Source: Clostridium_AD sp050717545 (lineage in GTDB: Bacteria; Bacillota; Clostridia; Clostridiales; Clostridiaceae). From it: a stretch of 64,000 bases of DNA. The stretch is taken from NCBI RefSeq assembly GCF_050717545.1, contig NZ_JBOITN010000008.1:124001-188000 (forward strand), in the 5' to 3' direction. This document shows, in pieces, positions 25,391 to 34,783 of the stretch. Below the pieces are notes generated by a model, which was given only the letters and a program-made list of their open reading frames with translations, was not told the DNA's origin and did no database searches. Made by a program: the position numbers and the translations under genes. The stretch's first letter is position 1. Each line of letters begins with the position of its first letter.

Positions 25391-25524
25391 TATGCAGATA
25401 ATTTGATTTTGTTAAATATATATATACAAGTTTCAAATAAATTTCAAATATATATAAAGTCAATAATTTTTAAAAATATAGATTAAGAGTATAACCTATA
25501 CTTTTAAAAAATAAGGTAAAATAA

Positions 25525-26616
25525 TTATATTAGTTGACTAGATAAATAGATTTTATGATTAGTTAATAACCTTTCATTAGTGGGAGAAAGCTTAATAGCT
25601 TCTTTTGAAAATTCTATTGCTCGAGTTATCATATTCAAATTGTAACAGCCTAAAGCAGCTAAATCATAAGGAGTAGAATCCCAAGCATTTGCATCGTTTG
25701 CAAAAGAAAATGATTTTTCCTTGATTTTTAGTGCCTCGTTTGCAAAATAATAAACACTAATCCAATCCTTTTCATCGTAAGCTAATAAGGACAAGTCTAT
25801 ATAGGGCTCTCTTAATGAAATAGATTCACCTACTGCTTTATGAAACCATTTTTTGGCTTTTAATATTTCTTTTTTTTGATAATATGATTTCGCAATAAAC
25901 CTCATAGCCGAGCATCTTTCATCATCCCAATTTGATGTTGGTAACTTTAAATACTTTTTTAAAGTTAAAATGCAATCATCCCAGTTACTATTAAACATAT
26001 ACTCGCGGCCTAGATAATATAGATTTCTACTACTATCAGGATTTTCTTTTAAAGCTAGTTTTAGAAGTGGAAGATTTAGACTTCTATTTTTGCTAACATC
26101 TGGTTTATGATTATAAACCAGACCTGTAATATAAACTTCTTTCTCTAAGCCTACACCTTGATATTCTAAAATTTCATGTGTTGGGTAGATCCATTTATAT
26201 CCATGCCTTGCGTGGATTCTTGACCAGGTATATTGCACAGAGGGCGAACCATCCTCATTTAGGCTCCAATTGTATAGATATGATCCTCTTGTAGTTTCAC
26301 TAGTCCATACATTCTCTAAATGCTCTCTCCAGCCGTCCTCAATAACATCATCAAGATCCGAGGATACGCAAATATCGATATCACTTGGAATATATTTCAA
26401 ACATTCATTTCTAGAATAATCAAACCTAAAAGGATTAATATTCATAGAATAAACAATAGCTCCTCTTTCTTTAAGTTTATTAATAGTATTATCTGTAGAG
26501 CCCGTATCTACAACTACTACAATATCGGCGTTACTGACATGATCCATCCAACGATCAACAAATTTCTCTTCATTTTTACAAATTGCATATACACAAATTT
26601 TATATTTATTACTCAT
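25525..26616 (-). CDS. family 2 glycosyltransferase with TPR-like C-terminus
   Basis: 363 aa cytoplasmic protein. The N-terminal GT-A fold shows ICVYAICKNEEKFVDRW, VVVVDTGSTDNT and an acidic metal motif SSDLDDV. From about residue 180 the protein is helical with repeated TPR-like units (SSRNLYYLGREYMFNSNWDD; RCSAMRFIAKSYYQKKE; AALGCYNLNMITRAIEFSKE). It lies directly upstream of, and is codirectional with, the collagen-like gene. The arrangement recalls the sgtA-bclA pair of C. difficile, so glycosylation of the collagen-like protein is the best inference. ATG at 26616 has GGAGG 8 bases upstream; the frame continues 24 codons further without one. Confidence 0.88.
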   Translation of the reverse strand: MSNKYKICVYAICKNEEKFVDRWMDHVSNADIVVVVDTGSTDNTINKLKERGAIVYSMNINPFRFDYSRNECLKYIPSDIDICVSSDLDDVIEDGWREHLENVWTSETTRGSYLYNWSLNEDGSPSVQYTWSRIHARHGYKWIYPTHEILEYQGVGLEKEVYITGLVYNHKPDVSKNRSLNLPLLKLALKENPDSSRNLYYLGREYMFNSNWDDCILTLKKYLKLPTSNWDDERCSAMRFIAKSYYQKKEILKAKKWFHKAVGESISLREPYIDLSLLAYDEKDWISVYYFANEALKIKEKSFSFANDANAWDSTPYDLAALGCYNLNMITRAIEFSKEAIKLSPTNERLLTNHKIYLSSQLI

Positions 26617-26873
26617 ATAAAGACCTCCAATTTTACCAATTGCCATCATGCATATTATTATATGATTATGAATGATTAGAGGTTCCATAGTTATACATAG
26701 TATATTCTCAAAGTTATTTTCTATATTTTGATAGGAGGTGAAATAAATTTAGAATCACAGTGTTCTATGTTTCTATTCTTTTTAACATATGAGATAATAT
26801 ATGTATGGGCATATTAACTGGTTTTAGTGTTGTAGTTATTTTGGCATATAATATTACAAAGGAGGAATTAGTA

Positions 26874-27485
26874 ATGAGACTTACTAGAGAATTTTATGCT
26901 AGAGATACTTTAGGAGTTGCTAAGGATCTTTTAGGCAAAATACTTGTACATGAGGTGAATGGAGTAATATTAACAGGAAAGATAGTTGAAACAGAGGCAT
27001 ATATTGGGTCAATAGATAAGGCATGCCATGCTTATGGGGGAAAAAGGACACCTAGAGTGGAAACTTTATATGGAATTCCAGGAATAGCATATGTTTATTT
27101 TATCTATGGCATGTATCATTGTTTTAATATAATAACAAAAGAAGAAGGGTCGCCAGAAGGAGTTCTAATTAGAGCAATTGAGCCAATAGATGGACTAAGC
27201 GAAATGGCAAATCTAAGATTTAATAAAGATTATAACGAACTTACAAAAGCTCAAATTAAAAACTTAACAACAGGTCCATCTAAGTTATGCATTGCTATGA
27301 ATATAAATAAGGGAAATAACAAACAAGATTTATGTACAAGTGGTCTATATATTGAAGAGGTAGAGAATAAAAGTAAAATTACAGTTGCAGAAGTTAAAAG
27401 GGTAGGAATTGATTATGCAGAGGAGGCGAAAGACTTTTTGTGGAGATTTTATATAAAAGATAATATATGGGTATCTGTTAAATAG
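26874..27485 (+). CDS. 3-methyladenine DNA glycosylase (AAG/MPG family)
   Basis: Base-excision repair enzyme that removes alkylated or deaminated purines. The 203 residues show the family blocks: RLTREFYARDTLGVAKDLLG, the catalytic ETEAYIG glutamate with DKACHAYGGKRTPR, and YVYFIYGMYHCFNIIT, which shapes the base pocket. KAQIKNLTTGPSKLCIAM completes the core. ATG at 26874 is preceded by AAAGGAGG at 8 bases; the open frame extends 23 codons upstream without support. It is followed 39 bases later by a small unknown gene. Confidence 0.93.
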   Translation: MRLTREFYARDTLGVAKDLLGKILVHEVNGVILTGKIVETEAYIGSIDKACHAYGGKRTPRVETLYGIPGIAYVYFIYGMYHCFNIITKEEGSPEGVLIRAIEPIDGLSEMANLRFNKDYNELTKAQIKNLTTGPSKLCIAMNINKGNNKQDLCTSGLYIEEVENKSKITVAEVKRVGIDYAEEAKDFLWRFYIKDNIWVSVK

Positions 27486-27524
27486 AAAATTAACTCTATA
27501 TTTAACATGAAGGGGAGTAAGAAA

Positions 27525-27827
27525 ATGAGCTTTTTATTTAAAGATAAAGAAAATATTAATGGACAGCAAAAAAACAAGTTGGGTAAAAATAATAAAACAA
27601 TTAAAAGAGAAGTAACCTTTAGAATATTAAATACAGCGATTATATATAATGATTTAGAAGAGTATTATGATACATTGGCTACATGTGTTAATGAGAATAA
27701 TGTAATAGAAACTATAAGCATAGAAGGATTTGAAATACATGAAAATGTAATAGAACTTAAGGGGGCATATATTGACTATGAAGAGGATACAAAAGTGAAT
27801 ATTACAGGAGTAATATATTATTTATAA
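27525..27827 (+). CDS. small unknown protein, paralogue of the one at 59630
   Basis: I do not recognise this 100 aa protein. It is soluble and acidic, with a lysine/asparagine-rich N-terminus (about 35 residues) and a beta-rich core from FRILNTAIIYN to TGVIYYL. The core is roughly 60% identical by eye to the protein at 59630-59950, including the block TLATCVNEN followed by IETISIE. The conserved core and variable N-terminus suggest a small ligand- or partner-binding domain. ATG at 27525 has AGGGGAG 7 bases upstream; an ATG at 27507 lies before that site. It sits between the DNA glycosylase and a hydrolase, with no functional hint from either. Confidence 0.75.
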   Translation: MSFLFKDKENINGQQKNKLGKNNKTIKREVTFRILNTAIIYNDLEEYYDTLATCVNENNVIETISIEGFEIHENVIELKGAYIDYEEDTKVNITGVIYYL

Positions 27828-27896
27828 TTCAATTAACATAATTAACTTAACAAGAATAATATATCAATGTAAGATTATTATTTTGGAGGTATTTGA

Positions 27897-28712
27897 GTGG
27901 GGTATTATGTTAAAGTAGAAGGAAATGTAAAGATTTATGTAGAGGATATTAACCCAAATGGCGTGAAAACAATTTTGTTTCTTCACGGTTGGCCTGGAAA
28001 TCACAAGTTATTTGAATATCAATTTAATGAACTTCCTAATATGGGATACAGATGCATTGGTATAGATCAGCGAGGATTTGGCGAATCTGATAAGCCTTTT
28101 AATGGTTATGACTATGATCGATTATCTGATGATGTAAGGGGAGTTGTTGATGCACTTAAATTAAAAAACTTTACACTTGCGGGTCATTCTACCGGAGGAG
28201 CGATTGCTATTAGATATATGGCCAGACATAAGCAGCACGGCGTATCGAAACTTGCTCTGTTTGCAGCAGCAGCACCTAGTCTTATCCAGCGTCCATATTT
28301 TCCTTATGGACTGCCAAAGGAAGCTGTGGATGACATCATAAAAGGGACATATAATGATAGACCTAATATGCTTAAGGGTTTTGGAGATATATTTTACTTC
28401 CAACATAAAACTGGGGCATTCTCAGAGTGGGTTTTTAAGTTAGGACTTGAGGCATCGAGTTGGGGCACGGCGGCTACGGCAAAGACTTGGCTTGGTGAGG
28501 AACGCTTATTTTATGACCTTGGAATGATTAGTGTTCCAACTTTAATTCTTCATGGTATTCATGACAAGGTTTGCTTATTTCCATTGGGACAGGCACAAAA
28601 TCAAGGTATTAAGAATTCTAGACTTGTTCCATTTGAATTCAGTGGTCACGCTTTGTTTTTTGATGAGAAAGAAAAATTTAATGAAGAATTAGCTTCGTTT
28701 ATCGAGGAATGA
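27897..28712 (+). CDS. alpha/beta hydrolase
   Basis: 271 aa, alpha/beta hydrolase fold. Oxyanion-hole motif FLHGWPGN, nucleophile elbow AGHSTGGAIA with the serine, acid in LILHGIHDKV and histidine in FSGHALFFDE give a full catalytic triad. The family includes non-heme haloperoxidase-like and esterase-like enzymes; the GHSTGG elbow is typical of the perhydrolase/haloperoxidase-like group. The start is GTG at 27897 with GGAGG 8 bases upstream. The substrate is not inferable. A 200-bp gap with no evident gene follows. Confidence 0.88.
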   Translation: MGYYVKVEGNVKIYVEDINPNGVKTILFLHGWPGNHKLFEYQFNELPNMGYRCIGIDQRGFGESDKPFNGYDYDRLSDDVRGVVDALKLKNFTLAGHSTGGAIAIRYMARHKQHGVSKLALFAAAAPSLIQRPYFPYGLPKEAVDDIIKGTYNDRPNMLKGFGDIFYFQHKTGAFSEWVFKLGLEASSWGTAATAKTWLGEERLFYDLGMISVPTLILHGIHDKVCLFPLGQAQNQGIKNSRLVPFEFSGHALFFDEKEKFNEELASFIEE

Positions 28713-28918
28713 AATTACTAATGAATAGGTAATTAACGTATTAATTATTTTTATTATTATCCAATTATTACCAATAAATATTATGTCAATGAAAACTATT
28801 ATGTGCAAAAGTTAGCTTAAATTAATGATGATCATATGACAAATAGCACCCCATTAGAATATTATGATATATACAAATATTAATATTTTAATAGTGCATA
28901 GAGGGGGTGTTTTTAATA

Positions 28919-29221
28919 ATGCCTGATTATATATTATTTTGTATTTTAATTTTTACAACATTTCTTATTATTTCTTTTCCGATAATATTAGATATAATTA
29001 ATATGAGAAAAACTCATGAGATTAGAGATACAAAAGGGCTAACTAGAAGAAGTATCACCTTAAGTTTAGTATTTATATATATATGCTTGCAAATTTATTT
29101 TATAGTTTTCAATAAGACAAATAATATATCAGAAGAATTTAAGACTATTTTAATATCTGTTATTGCATATTATTTTGGTAAAAGCACAGCATTGGATGAT
29201 CCAAATAAACAAGGTAAATGA
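28919..29221 (+). CDS. small membrane protein with two predicted helices
   Basis: Unrecognised 100 aa protein. Hydrophobic segments at about 3-25 (YILFCILIFTTFLIISFPII) and 49-66 (SLVFIYICLQIYFIVF), separated by a basic loop with KTHEIRDTKGLTRRS. The C-terminal tail is YYFGKSTALDDPNKQ. ATG at 28919 follows GAGGGGG by 11 bases; the GTG at 28907 overlaps the binding site. Its stop overlaps the start of the next, broken frame (ATGA), so the two were probably a coupled pair. Confidence 0.65.
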   Translation: MPDYILFCILIFTTFLIISFPIILDIINMRKTHEIRDTKGLTRRSITLSLVFIYICLQIYFIVFNKTNNISEEFKTILISVIAYYFGKSTALDDPNKQGK

Positions 29222-29451
29222 CAGTAAAGAGGCGGTTGGTTACGCAGAAATATGGAATAAGTAGTCCTAAAATTAACTTCATGAATGCAGTGTCTTACAA
29301 GTAAAGTGATAAAACTGGCAAATTATATAAGACTTATGAAATGTCAGAATTCAAAGATTTTATGAAAACTATGAATTCACCTTATGATGCTGGTATTGAT
29401 ATGTGTATTACAGAATTGTAAACTCAAACGGATGTTGCATTGAAGAAATAA
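29218..29451 (+). pseudogene. broken 77-codon gene with two internal stop codons
   Basis: From an ATG overlapping the previous stop (ATGA), one frame reads MTVKRRLVTQKYGISSPKIN and on to VSYK, stop (29302-29304), then SDKTGKLYKTYEMSEFKDFM to CITEL, stop (29419-29421), then TQTDVALKK and a final stop (29449-29451). Protein-like composition continues across both TAA codons, each one base from AAA or CAA. A terminator follows at 29470. I do not recognise the family. Decay by nonsense mutation is the simplest reading; recoding is unlikely. Confidence 0.6.
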
Positions 29452-29469
29452 ATTATGGTTTTATTAATT

Positions 29470-29499
29470 AGAACACCTGAATTTTTAGGTGTTCTTTTA
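29470..29499 (+). terminator. terminator after the broken gene
   Basis: AGAACACCT pairs with AGGTGTTCT around GAATTTTT and continues TTTTAT. Confidence 0.88.
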
Positions 29500-30218
29500 T
29501 TAACATACTTAGAAAATATAGAGAGTGTGGATTTCTATGATTAGAATATTAAAAAAGATAGCATGACATGTCCATATTAAGCGTAGACAGAAACTCAAAG
29601 AGTATCAATAGAAGAAAGTAGATTAGATATTCCTGTTATAAATGGTTGATATAGCAAGAGATACTAGGGTGGGATTATTGTATTTTATTACATTAGAATT
29701 TTATGGAACACACTATATTTACTATATATTTACTTAAATGTAGAAAACTTTTTTTAACGATAATTTTGCATAAATTGCGAACTCTACCCCTAATAGCCTT
29801 CAATGTAGTAGTATATGGTGGTGAATATACATATAAAACGTTCATTTAGTATATGGACTTTAAACAAACGTTTTAATATAATAAGCATAAAGACGCGATT
29901 ACATGTAAACATACTTTTATGGTAGAATTAGTTGAAAGGGCTAAAATACCATTAGACAAGATGTTCAAGATGTACAAGGAAAACACTATAAAAGTGATTA
30001 ATGTTATGAAAATATTGGAACTATAGAAAAGAACATTTTATAAATCAATTAATCAACATGATTAGAACAATTAAAGCGGAAATTTTGTACCTATCTGATA
30101 TACCTCTTATAGGGGATAGGCAAAACTACTCATATTATTATTTATAATCTTAGATATATCAACGTCCTATTTCGGCAATTATATTATTTAATAATTATAT
30201 AAAAGGTTGGTGAACTAA
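29500..30218. other. gene-poor, apparently decayed region
   Basis: About 720 bases with stops in all frames and no frame I can support as a gene. A short protein-like stretch on the plus strand (about 29890-30026) reads HKDAITCKHTFMVELVERAK and on to KILEL before a TAG, without a ribosome binding site. An inverted pair AAAACGTT (29836 region) and AACGTTTT (29868 region) flanks 25 bases. The end of the region must hold the promoter for the two-component genes that follow. It looks like the eroded left edge of the carbohydrate island. Confidence 0.5.
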
Positions 30219-31982
30219 TTGAAAAGAAAACATAATAACAGATCCTTTAAAAATATAATATTTTTGTATACATTTTCTACAACAATTATGGTTCTAACAA
30301 TTATGTATTCTATTTACTACCTGAATTACAAAGAAAACATAATTACTCAAACAGATTTAGTATACAAAAACTATTTGAGTATAATTAGCAAAGAATTAGA
30401 TAATAAACTCTATGATCTAGAAGTCGTTGCTGGAAATATTTCTGTAGATTATGATATCGTTAACAAAATAAAAGAATTACAGGCAAGCACCACAGACGAA
30501 GATAGAGCTATGCAAATTGCAAAAATGAATGCTGCAATTTCACCAAAGGAATATGTAAACCCTAATATTTTAAACATAAGAATTATAGTAGACAACAATA
30601 ATTTGGGAAAGCAAATGAATAAAAATAGTTATTGTAACATTAATAACATGGACAATAAGGAAATCAACCAAATATATCAAAATTCCTCAGGGTGGATAAA
30701 ACCAAGAAAAATAGATTTTAATATGGTTAGTTTTGATATGTTTGAAAATAAAGAACAAAAAATTGTAAGTTATTTTAAAAAAATTTATGATTCTAGTAAT
30801 TACGACACAATTGTGGGATATGTGATGATAGACATTAAATTAGATTATTTAGAACGTGTTATTAAAAATAGTAATAGCAGTATTCTTGGAGAAGCTACAA
30901 TTTTAGATGAAAATGATATTGTTGTATTTAGCAATGATAAGGGAAACGTAATAGGGAGCGCAATTAGTACTGATGAGAATACCTTAAAAAAATTGAAATT
31001 TAATAACCTGATATACTCAAAACAAATTGAAAGATATAATTGGAAAATTATTTTTATTGTTCATTCGGATTACATTAAAAGTAAGTTGCAAAGAATGAAT
31101 ATAAGGGTTTTAATAATAATATTTATTACGGTTTTATTAACTATTTTATTATCTCGAGTATTGTCTCAAATGATTTTTAAACCCATCTTAGAGCTTACAA
31201 ATTTAATGAATAATTATAAAAGTAATAAAACAAATCTTAAGAAGTTAACTGGCGTAAGAGAGATTGAATTTTTGTATGATTCATTTCAAAATATGAATGA
31301 AAAGGTTAATAAGCTTTTAAAAGATGTTGAAAATAAGGAAAAGAGAAAACGTACTATTGAATTAAATGCATTACAGTCACAGATAAATCCTCATTTTTTA
31401 TATAATACGTTAGACTCGGTAAACTGGTTAGCCTTAAGTAATGGTAACAAAGATATTAGTGCTATGGTTGTAAAGTTAAGTAAGCTTATGAGGTTAAGCT
31501 TAAATAAAGGATTTGAATTTTACACCTTTGAAGAGGAAATAGAGCATGTTATGGCTTATTTAGATATACAAGGATATAGATATCCAAACAAATTTAAGGT
31601 AGGTTTAATGATAGAAGGTGATGTTAAAAATGCAATAGTACCAAAGCTAATACTTCAACCGATAGTGGAAAATAGTCTAATACATGGTTTTGATGAAATT
31701 GAATATATGGGTAAGATTACAATAAAGGCATATAATAAGCAAGGGGTATTGGTAATAAATATAATTGATAATGGTGTAGGATGCAAAGGTTCAAAATTGA
31801 ATGATTTAACCTATGTTAAAAATGGGTACGGATTAAAAAATATTGAAGAAAGAATAAAACTTTATTTTGGAAAAGGTTATGGAATTACATACATGTGTGA
31901 TAAGAGTGGAGTAAATGTGGAAATAACACTACCATGCAGATATAATAATTTTTTTGTGGAGGGTGAGGATTATGGGATATAG
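30219..31982 (+). CDS. sensor histidine kinase, YesM/LytS type
   Basis: 587 aa membrane kinase. A first membrane helix at about 12-32, a roughly 260-residue external sensor domain (Cache-like by position and composition), a second helix near 295-313 (VLIIIFITVLLTILL), HAMP, then the His_kinase block ALQSQINPHFLYNTLDSVNW with phospho-acceptor H392, and an ATP-binding domain (NSLIHGF; DNGVGCKG; YGLKNIEERI). Kinases of this type pair with AraC-type regulators next to sugar transporters. The start is TTG at 30219 behind AAGGTTGGTGA. It overlaps the regulator gene by 11 bases. It probably senses a carbohydrate imported by the adjacent ABC system. Confidence 0.9.
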   Translation: MKRKHNNRSFKNIIFLYTFSTTIMVLTIMYSIYYLNYKENIITQTDLVYKNYLSIISKELDNKLYDLEVVAGNISVDYDIVNKIKELQASTTDEDRAMQIAKMNAAISPKEYVNPNILNIRIIVDNNNLGKQMNKNSYCNINNMDNKEINQIYQNSSGWIKPRKIDFNMVSFDMFENKEQKIVSYFKKIYDSSNYDTIVGYVMIDIKLDYLERVIKNSNSSILGEATILDENDIVVFSNDKGNVIGSAISTDENTLKKLKFNNLIYSKQIERYNWKIIFIVHSDYIKSKLQRMNIRVLIIIFITVLLTILLSRVLSQMIFKPILELTNLMNNYKSNKTNLKKLTGVREIEFLYDSFQNMNEKVNKLLKDVENKEKRKRTIELNALQSQINPHFLYNTLDSVNWLALSNGNKDISAMVVKLSKLMRLSLNKGFEFYTFEEEIEHVMAYLDIQGYRYPNKFKVGLMIEGDVKNAIVPKLILQPIVENSLIHGFDEIEYMGKITIKAYNKQGVLVINIIDNGVGCKGSKLNDLTYVKNGYGLKNIEERIKLYFGKGYGITYMCDKSGVNVEITLPCRYNNFFVEGEDYGI

Positions 31983-32727
31983 CGCATTGATAGTGGATGA
32001 CGAGGACATAATTGCGAATGGAATAAAAAAATGTGTAAATTGGAATAAATTTAAAATCAACAAGGTTAATACATGTAATAATGGTAAACAGGCTTTTGAG
32101 TTTATCAATGATAACGATGTAGATATACTAATAACAGATATAAGGATGCCAGGAATAGACGGAATAAATCTTATAAAAAATATAAGAGCAACCGGCTATG
32201 ATAATATAGAAATACTTTTACTTACTGCTTATAAGGATTTTAACTATGCCAAAGAAGCAATAAAATATAATGTAATAGATTATTTGGTAAAACCTACGAC
32301 TCCAGATGAAATAGAGAAAATTATAGAGAAAATGATGCAAAAAATCAAGGCTAGGAGCGTAAAATATTCATTTACAATGGATGAAAAAAACGATTATGAA
32401 GATATAAATGTCCATAATAAACACAAGCGGCTTTGTGATAACATAATTAAATATTTAGAAGAAAATTATGACAAGGAAATTACGCTTAATATTATAGCTA
32501 GTAATTTCTATTTATCCTCGAATTATATAGGGAAAATATTTAAAGATGTCGTTAATAAATCTTATAAAGAGATTTTAGTGGATATTAGAATTAATAGAGC
32601 AAAAGAATTGATTAAAACAGGAGAGTATAAGAATCTTGAAGTTGCCGATATGGTCGGATATAAAAACTATGAAAATTTCAGGCAAGGTTTTAAAAAAATA
32701 ACGGGAATAAACCCCTCAGAATATTAA
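31972..32727 (+). CDS. AraC-family response regulator, YesN type
   Basis: 251 aa. Receiver domain with acidic pocket VDDED (9-12), phospho-acceptor D56 in LITDIRMPG and conserved K107 in YLVKPTTP; then a linker and a C-terminal AraC double helix-turn-helix (about 150-251; ITLNIIASNFYLSSNYIGKI and EVADMVGYKNYENFRQGFKK). It is the partner of the overlapping kinase and the likely activator of the ABC transporter operon that begins 180 bases later. ATG at 31972 is supported by GGAGGGTGAGG upstream; the frame extends 6 codons further. Confidence 0.93.
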   Translation: MGYSALIVDDEDIIANGIKKCVNWNKFKINKVNTCNNGKQAFEFINDNDVDILITDIRMPGIDGINLIKNIRATGYDNIEILLLTAYKDFNYAKEAIKYNVIDYLVKPTTPDEIEKIIEKMMQKIKARSVKYSFTMDEKNDYEDINVHNKHKRLCDNIIKYLEENYDKEITLNIIASNFYLSSNYIGKIFKDVVNKSYKEILVDIRINRAKELIKTGEYKNLEVADMVGYKNYENFRQGFKKITGINPSEY

Positions 32728-32775
32728 ATGCATTTTTATAAAATATATATTACCATAAAATACAGAAAATATAAT

Positions 32776-32789
32776 TGTAAACGTTGTTA
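32776..32789 (+). promoter_or_regulatory. cre-like site before the sugar ABC operon
   Basis: TGTAAACGTTGTTA matches the CcpA consensus TGWAANCGNTNWCA at all but one fixed position (T for C at 13). It lies 120 bases before the first permease gene, consistent with carbon catabolite repression. Confidence 0.55.
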
Positions 32790-32909
32790 AAATGTAATAT
32801 AAGGCAAATAATCATTGTTTTTATGGAATTATTGTTGTTTTAGCTAGATTAAAATAAATTACCAACATGATACAATCCTTATGAAATCAATTACATAAGG
32901 AGGGATAGT

Positions 32910-33842
32910 ATGAATGATAATGATTTGAATGTATCTGTCAAAAATATAAAGAAAAAGAATGTAAAGTATAAATCTACCTTAAGTAAAATGGCACCATATT
33001 TATTTTTAATGCCTTGGTTAATTGGAGTAATAACGCTTCAATTAGGACCAATTATATTTAGTTTTATAACATCGTTTACTCAATACAATTTAGGAAATAA
33101 TATGAGTTTTATAGGGATGGATAATTATATACAAGCTGCAACAGATCCATTGGTAATTCAATCATTAATTAATACCGTTAAGTATGTATTTATAACTGTA
33201 CCAATGAAACTAGTCTTTGCATTGTTCATTGCATATATTTTAAATAGTAAAATTAAGGGAATAGGCGCATATAGAACAGTTTACTACCTTCCATCAATCA
33301 TAGGTGGTTCTGTGGGTGTTGCCATACTATGGAAAGCTTTGTTTTTAAATAGTGGAATGATAAATTTAATGTTGGCTAAAATAGGAATAACAGGGCCTTC
33401 ATGGTTAGGAGATCCTAATTATAGCTTATTCACAGTTTCATTATTGGCAGTATGGCAGTTTGGATCATCTATGGTAATATTCCTTGCAGGGCTAAAACAA
33501 ATACCATCAGAACTTTATGAAGCTGCACAAGTAGATGGAGCATCGAAAGTAAAATGTTTTTTTAATGTAACTATACCATTATTAACTCCAATAATTTTCT
33601 TTAATCTCATAATGCAAATTATTGGTGCATTTCAAACCTTTAGTGGACCGTTTGTAATTTATGGAGGACAATATGGACCTCTTAATTCTGTGCTTTTGAT
33701 AGTTATGTATATATATAATCAAGCTTTCCAAGTATTTGATATGGGATATGCATCAGCAATTTCTTGGATATTATTAGCCATAATTGGTACATTTACTTTT
33801 ATTTTGTTTAAGAGCGAAGATAAGTGGGTATTTTATAATTAA
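32910..33842 (+). CDS. sugar ABC transporter permease, MalF/UgpA type
   Basis: 310 aa inner-membrane subunit with six predicted helices and the cytoplasmic EAA loop ELYEAAQVDGASKVKCFFNV, which docks the ATPase. The N-terminal LFLMPWLIGVITLQLGPIIF segment is typical of CUT1 importers for oligosaccharides. AAGGAGG precedes ATG by 8 bases. It is first of an operon with the second permease and the binding protein. No ATP-binding gene is present in the island, so the energising subunit is probably a shared MsmK/UgpC-type ATPase elsewhere. Confidence 0.93.
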   Translation: MNDNDLNVSVKNIKKKNVKYKSTLSKMAPYLFLMPWLIGVITLQLGPIIFSFITSFTQYNLGNNMSFIGMDNYIQAATDPLVIQSLINTVKYVFITVPMKLVFALFIAYILNSKIKGIGAYRTVYYLPSIIGGSVGVAILWKALFLNSGMINLMLAKIGITGPSWLGDPNYSLFTVSLLAVWQFGSSMVIFLAGLKQIPSELYEAAQVDGASKVKCFFNVTIPLLTPIIFFNLIMQIIGAFQTFSGPFVIYGGQYGPLNSVLLIVMYIYNQAFQVFDMGYASAISWILLAIIGTFTFILFKSEDKWVFYN

Positions 33843-33860
33843 TAATTAATAGGGAAGGTG

Positions 33861-34715
33861 ATGGGCAAAAAAATGAAAAAGAATAAAACAATATTTAAAC
33901 ATATTACTCTAATAGTATGTGGATTGATATTAATATATCCATTTATATGGTTGGTATTTGCAGCACTTAAACCAAGCAAAGATGTAATGACTACAATAAA
34001 TTTACTTCCTAAAAAGATTATGTTTAGTAATATAACACAAGGATGGAACATTATAACTGGAAGACCGTTTGGTATATTTATTTTCAACTCATTTTTGTTA
34101 ACTATAGGATGCTTAGTAGGAAGCTTGATAGTAAGTTCATTAACAGCATTCGCATTTGCAAGGTTAGATTTTAGATTAAAGAAACCGTTGTTTACAATTT
34201 TGATTGGTACATTGTTACTACCGCCAGTAACTACCTTAATTCCCAGGTATATAATGTTTACAAAGGCTGGAATAACAGATTCATACCTTCCTTTTTGGAT
34301 ACCATCCCTTTTAGGAGCAGGAGTAGGCGGAGGCTTCTTCATATTTTTAATGGTTCAGTTTATGAGGGGACTACCTAAAGAACTTGATGAGGCTGCAAAA
34401 ATAGATGGATGCAATACCTTTCAAATATTTTATAAAATTATACTGCCACTTTGTAAACCAGTATTATTTACAGTAGGAATATTTGCATTTATGTGGAATT
34501 GGGATGACTTTCAGAATCAATTGATTTATATAACTGGAGTGGATAAATTAACCGTTCCATTAGCATTAAGAATGACCATCGATAACACCGGAATAGTATC
34601 TTGGGGACCTATACTCGCAATAAGTTTAATTACATTATTGCCAAGTATAATAATATTTTTCTCAGCACAGAAATATTTCGTTGACGGAGTTATAAGCGGT
34701 GGAATAAAAGGTTAG
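33861..34715 (+). CDS. sugar ABC transporter permease, MalG/UgpE type
   Basis: 284 aa partner of the preceding permease, six predicted helices, EAA motif KELDEAAKIDGCNTFQIFYK, and the usual C-terminal VDGVISGGIKG tail. It starts about 18 bases after the first permease. ATG at 33861 is given, but the AGGGAAGGTGAT binding site almost touches it; the ATG at 33873 (MKKNKTIFKH) is the other candidate and would shorten the protein by four residues. Confidence 0.93.
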   Translation: MGKKMKKNKTIFKHITLIVCGLILIYPFIWLVFAALKPSKDVMTTINLLPKKIMFSNITQGWNIITGRPFGIFIFNSFLLTIGCLVGSLIVSSLTAFAFARLDFRLKKPLFTILIGTLLLPPVTTLIPRYIMFTKAGITDSYLPFWIPSLLGAGVGGGFFIFLMVQFMRGLPKELDEAAKIDGCNTFQIFYKIILPLCKPVLFTVGIFAFMWNWDDFQNQLIYITGVDKLTVPLALRMTIDNTGIVSWGPILAISLITLLPSIIIFFSAQKYFVDGVISGGIKG

Positions 34716-34783
34716 TTATGAAAAATTAAATATAAAACTAAAAACAAATTAAAGTATTAAAGTATTACACGAGGGGGATATGT

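Noticed and set aside
29836..29876. AAAACGTT...AACGTTTT inverted pair in the decayed region as an operator or attachment site
   Set aside because: The arms are only 8 bp of very common AT-rich sequence with a 25-base gap, and no integrase or regulated gene is adjacent.
31954..31971. GTG start for the YesN-type regulator 18 bases upstream of the chosen ATG
   Set aside because: The GTG lies within the GTGGAGGGTGAGG binding region; the ATG at 31972 has correct spacing and gives the standard receiver N-terminus.
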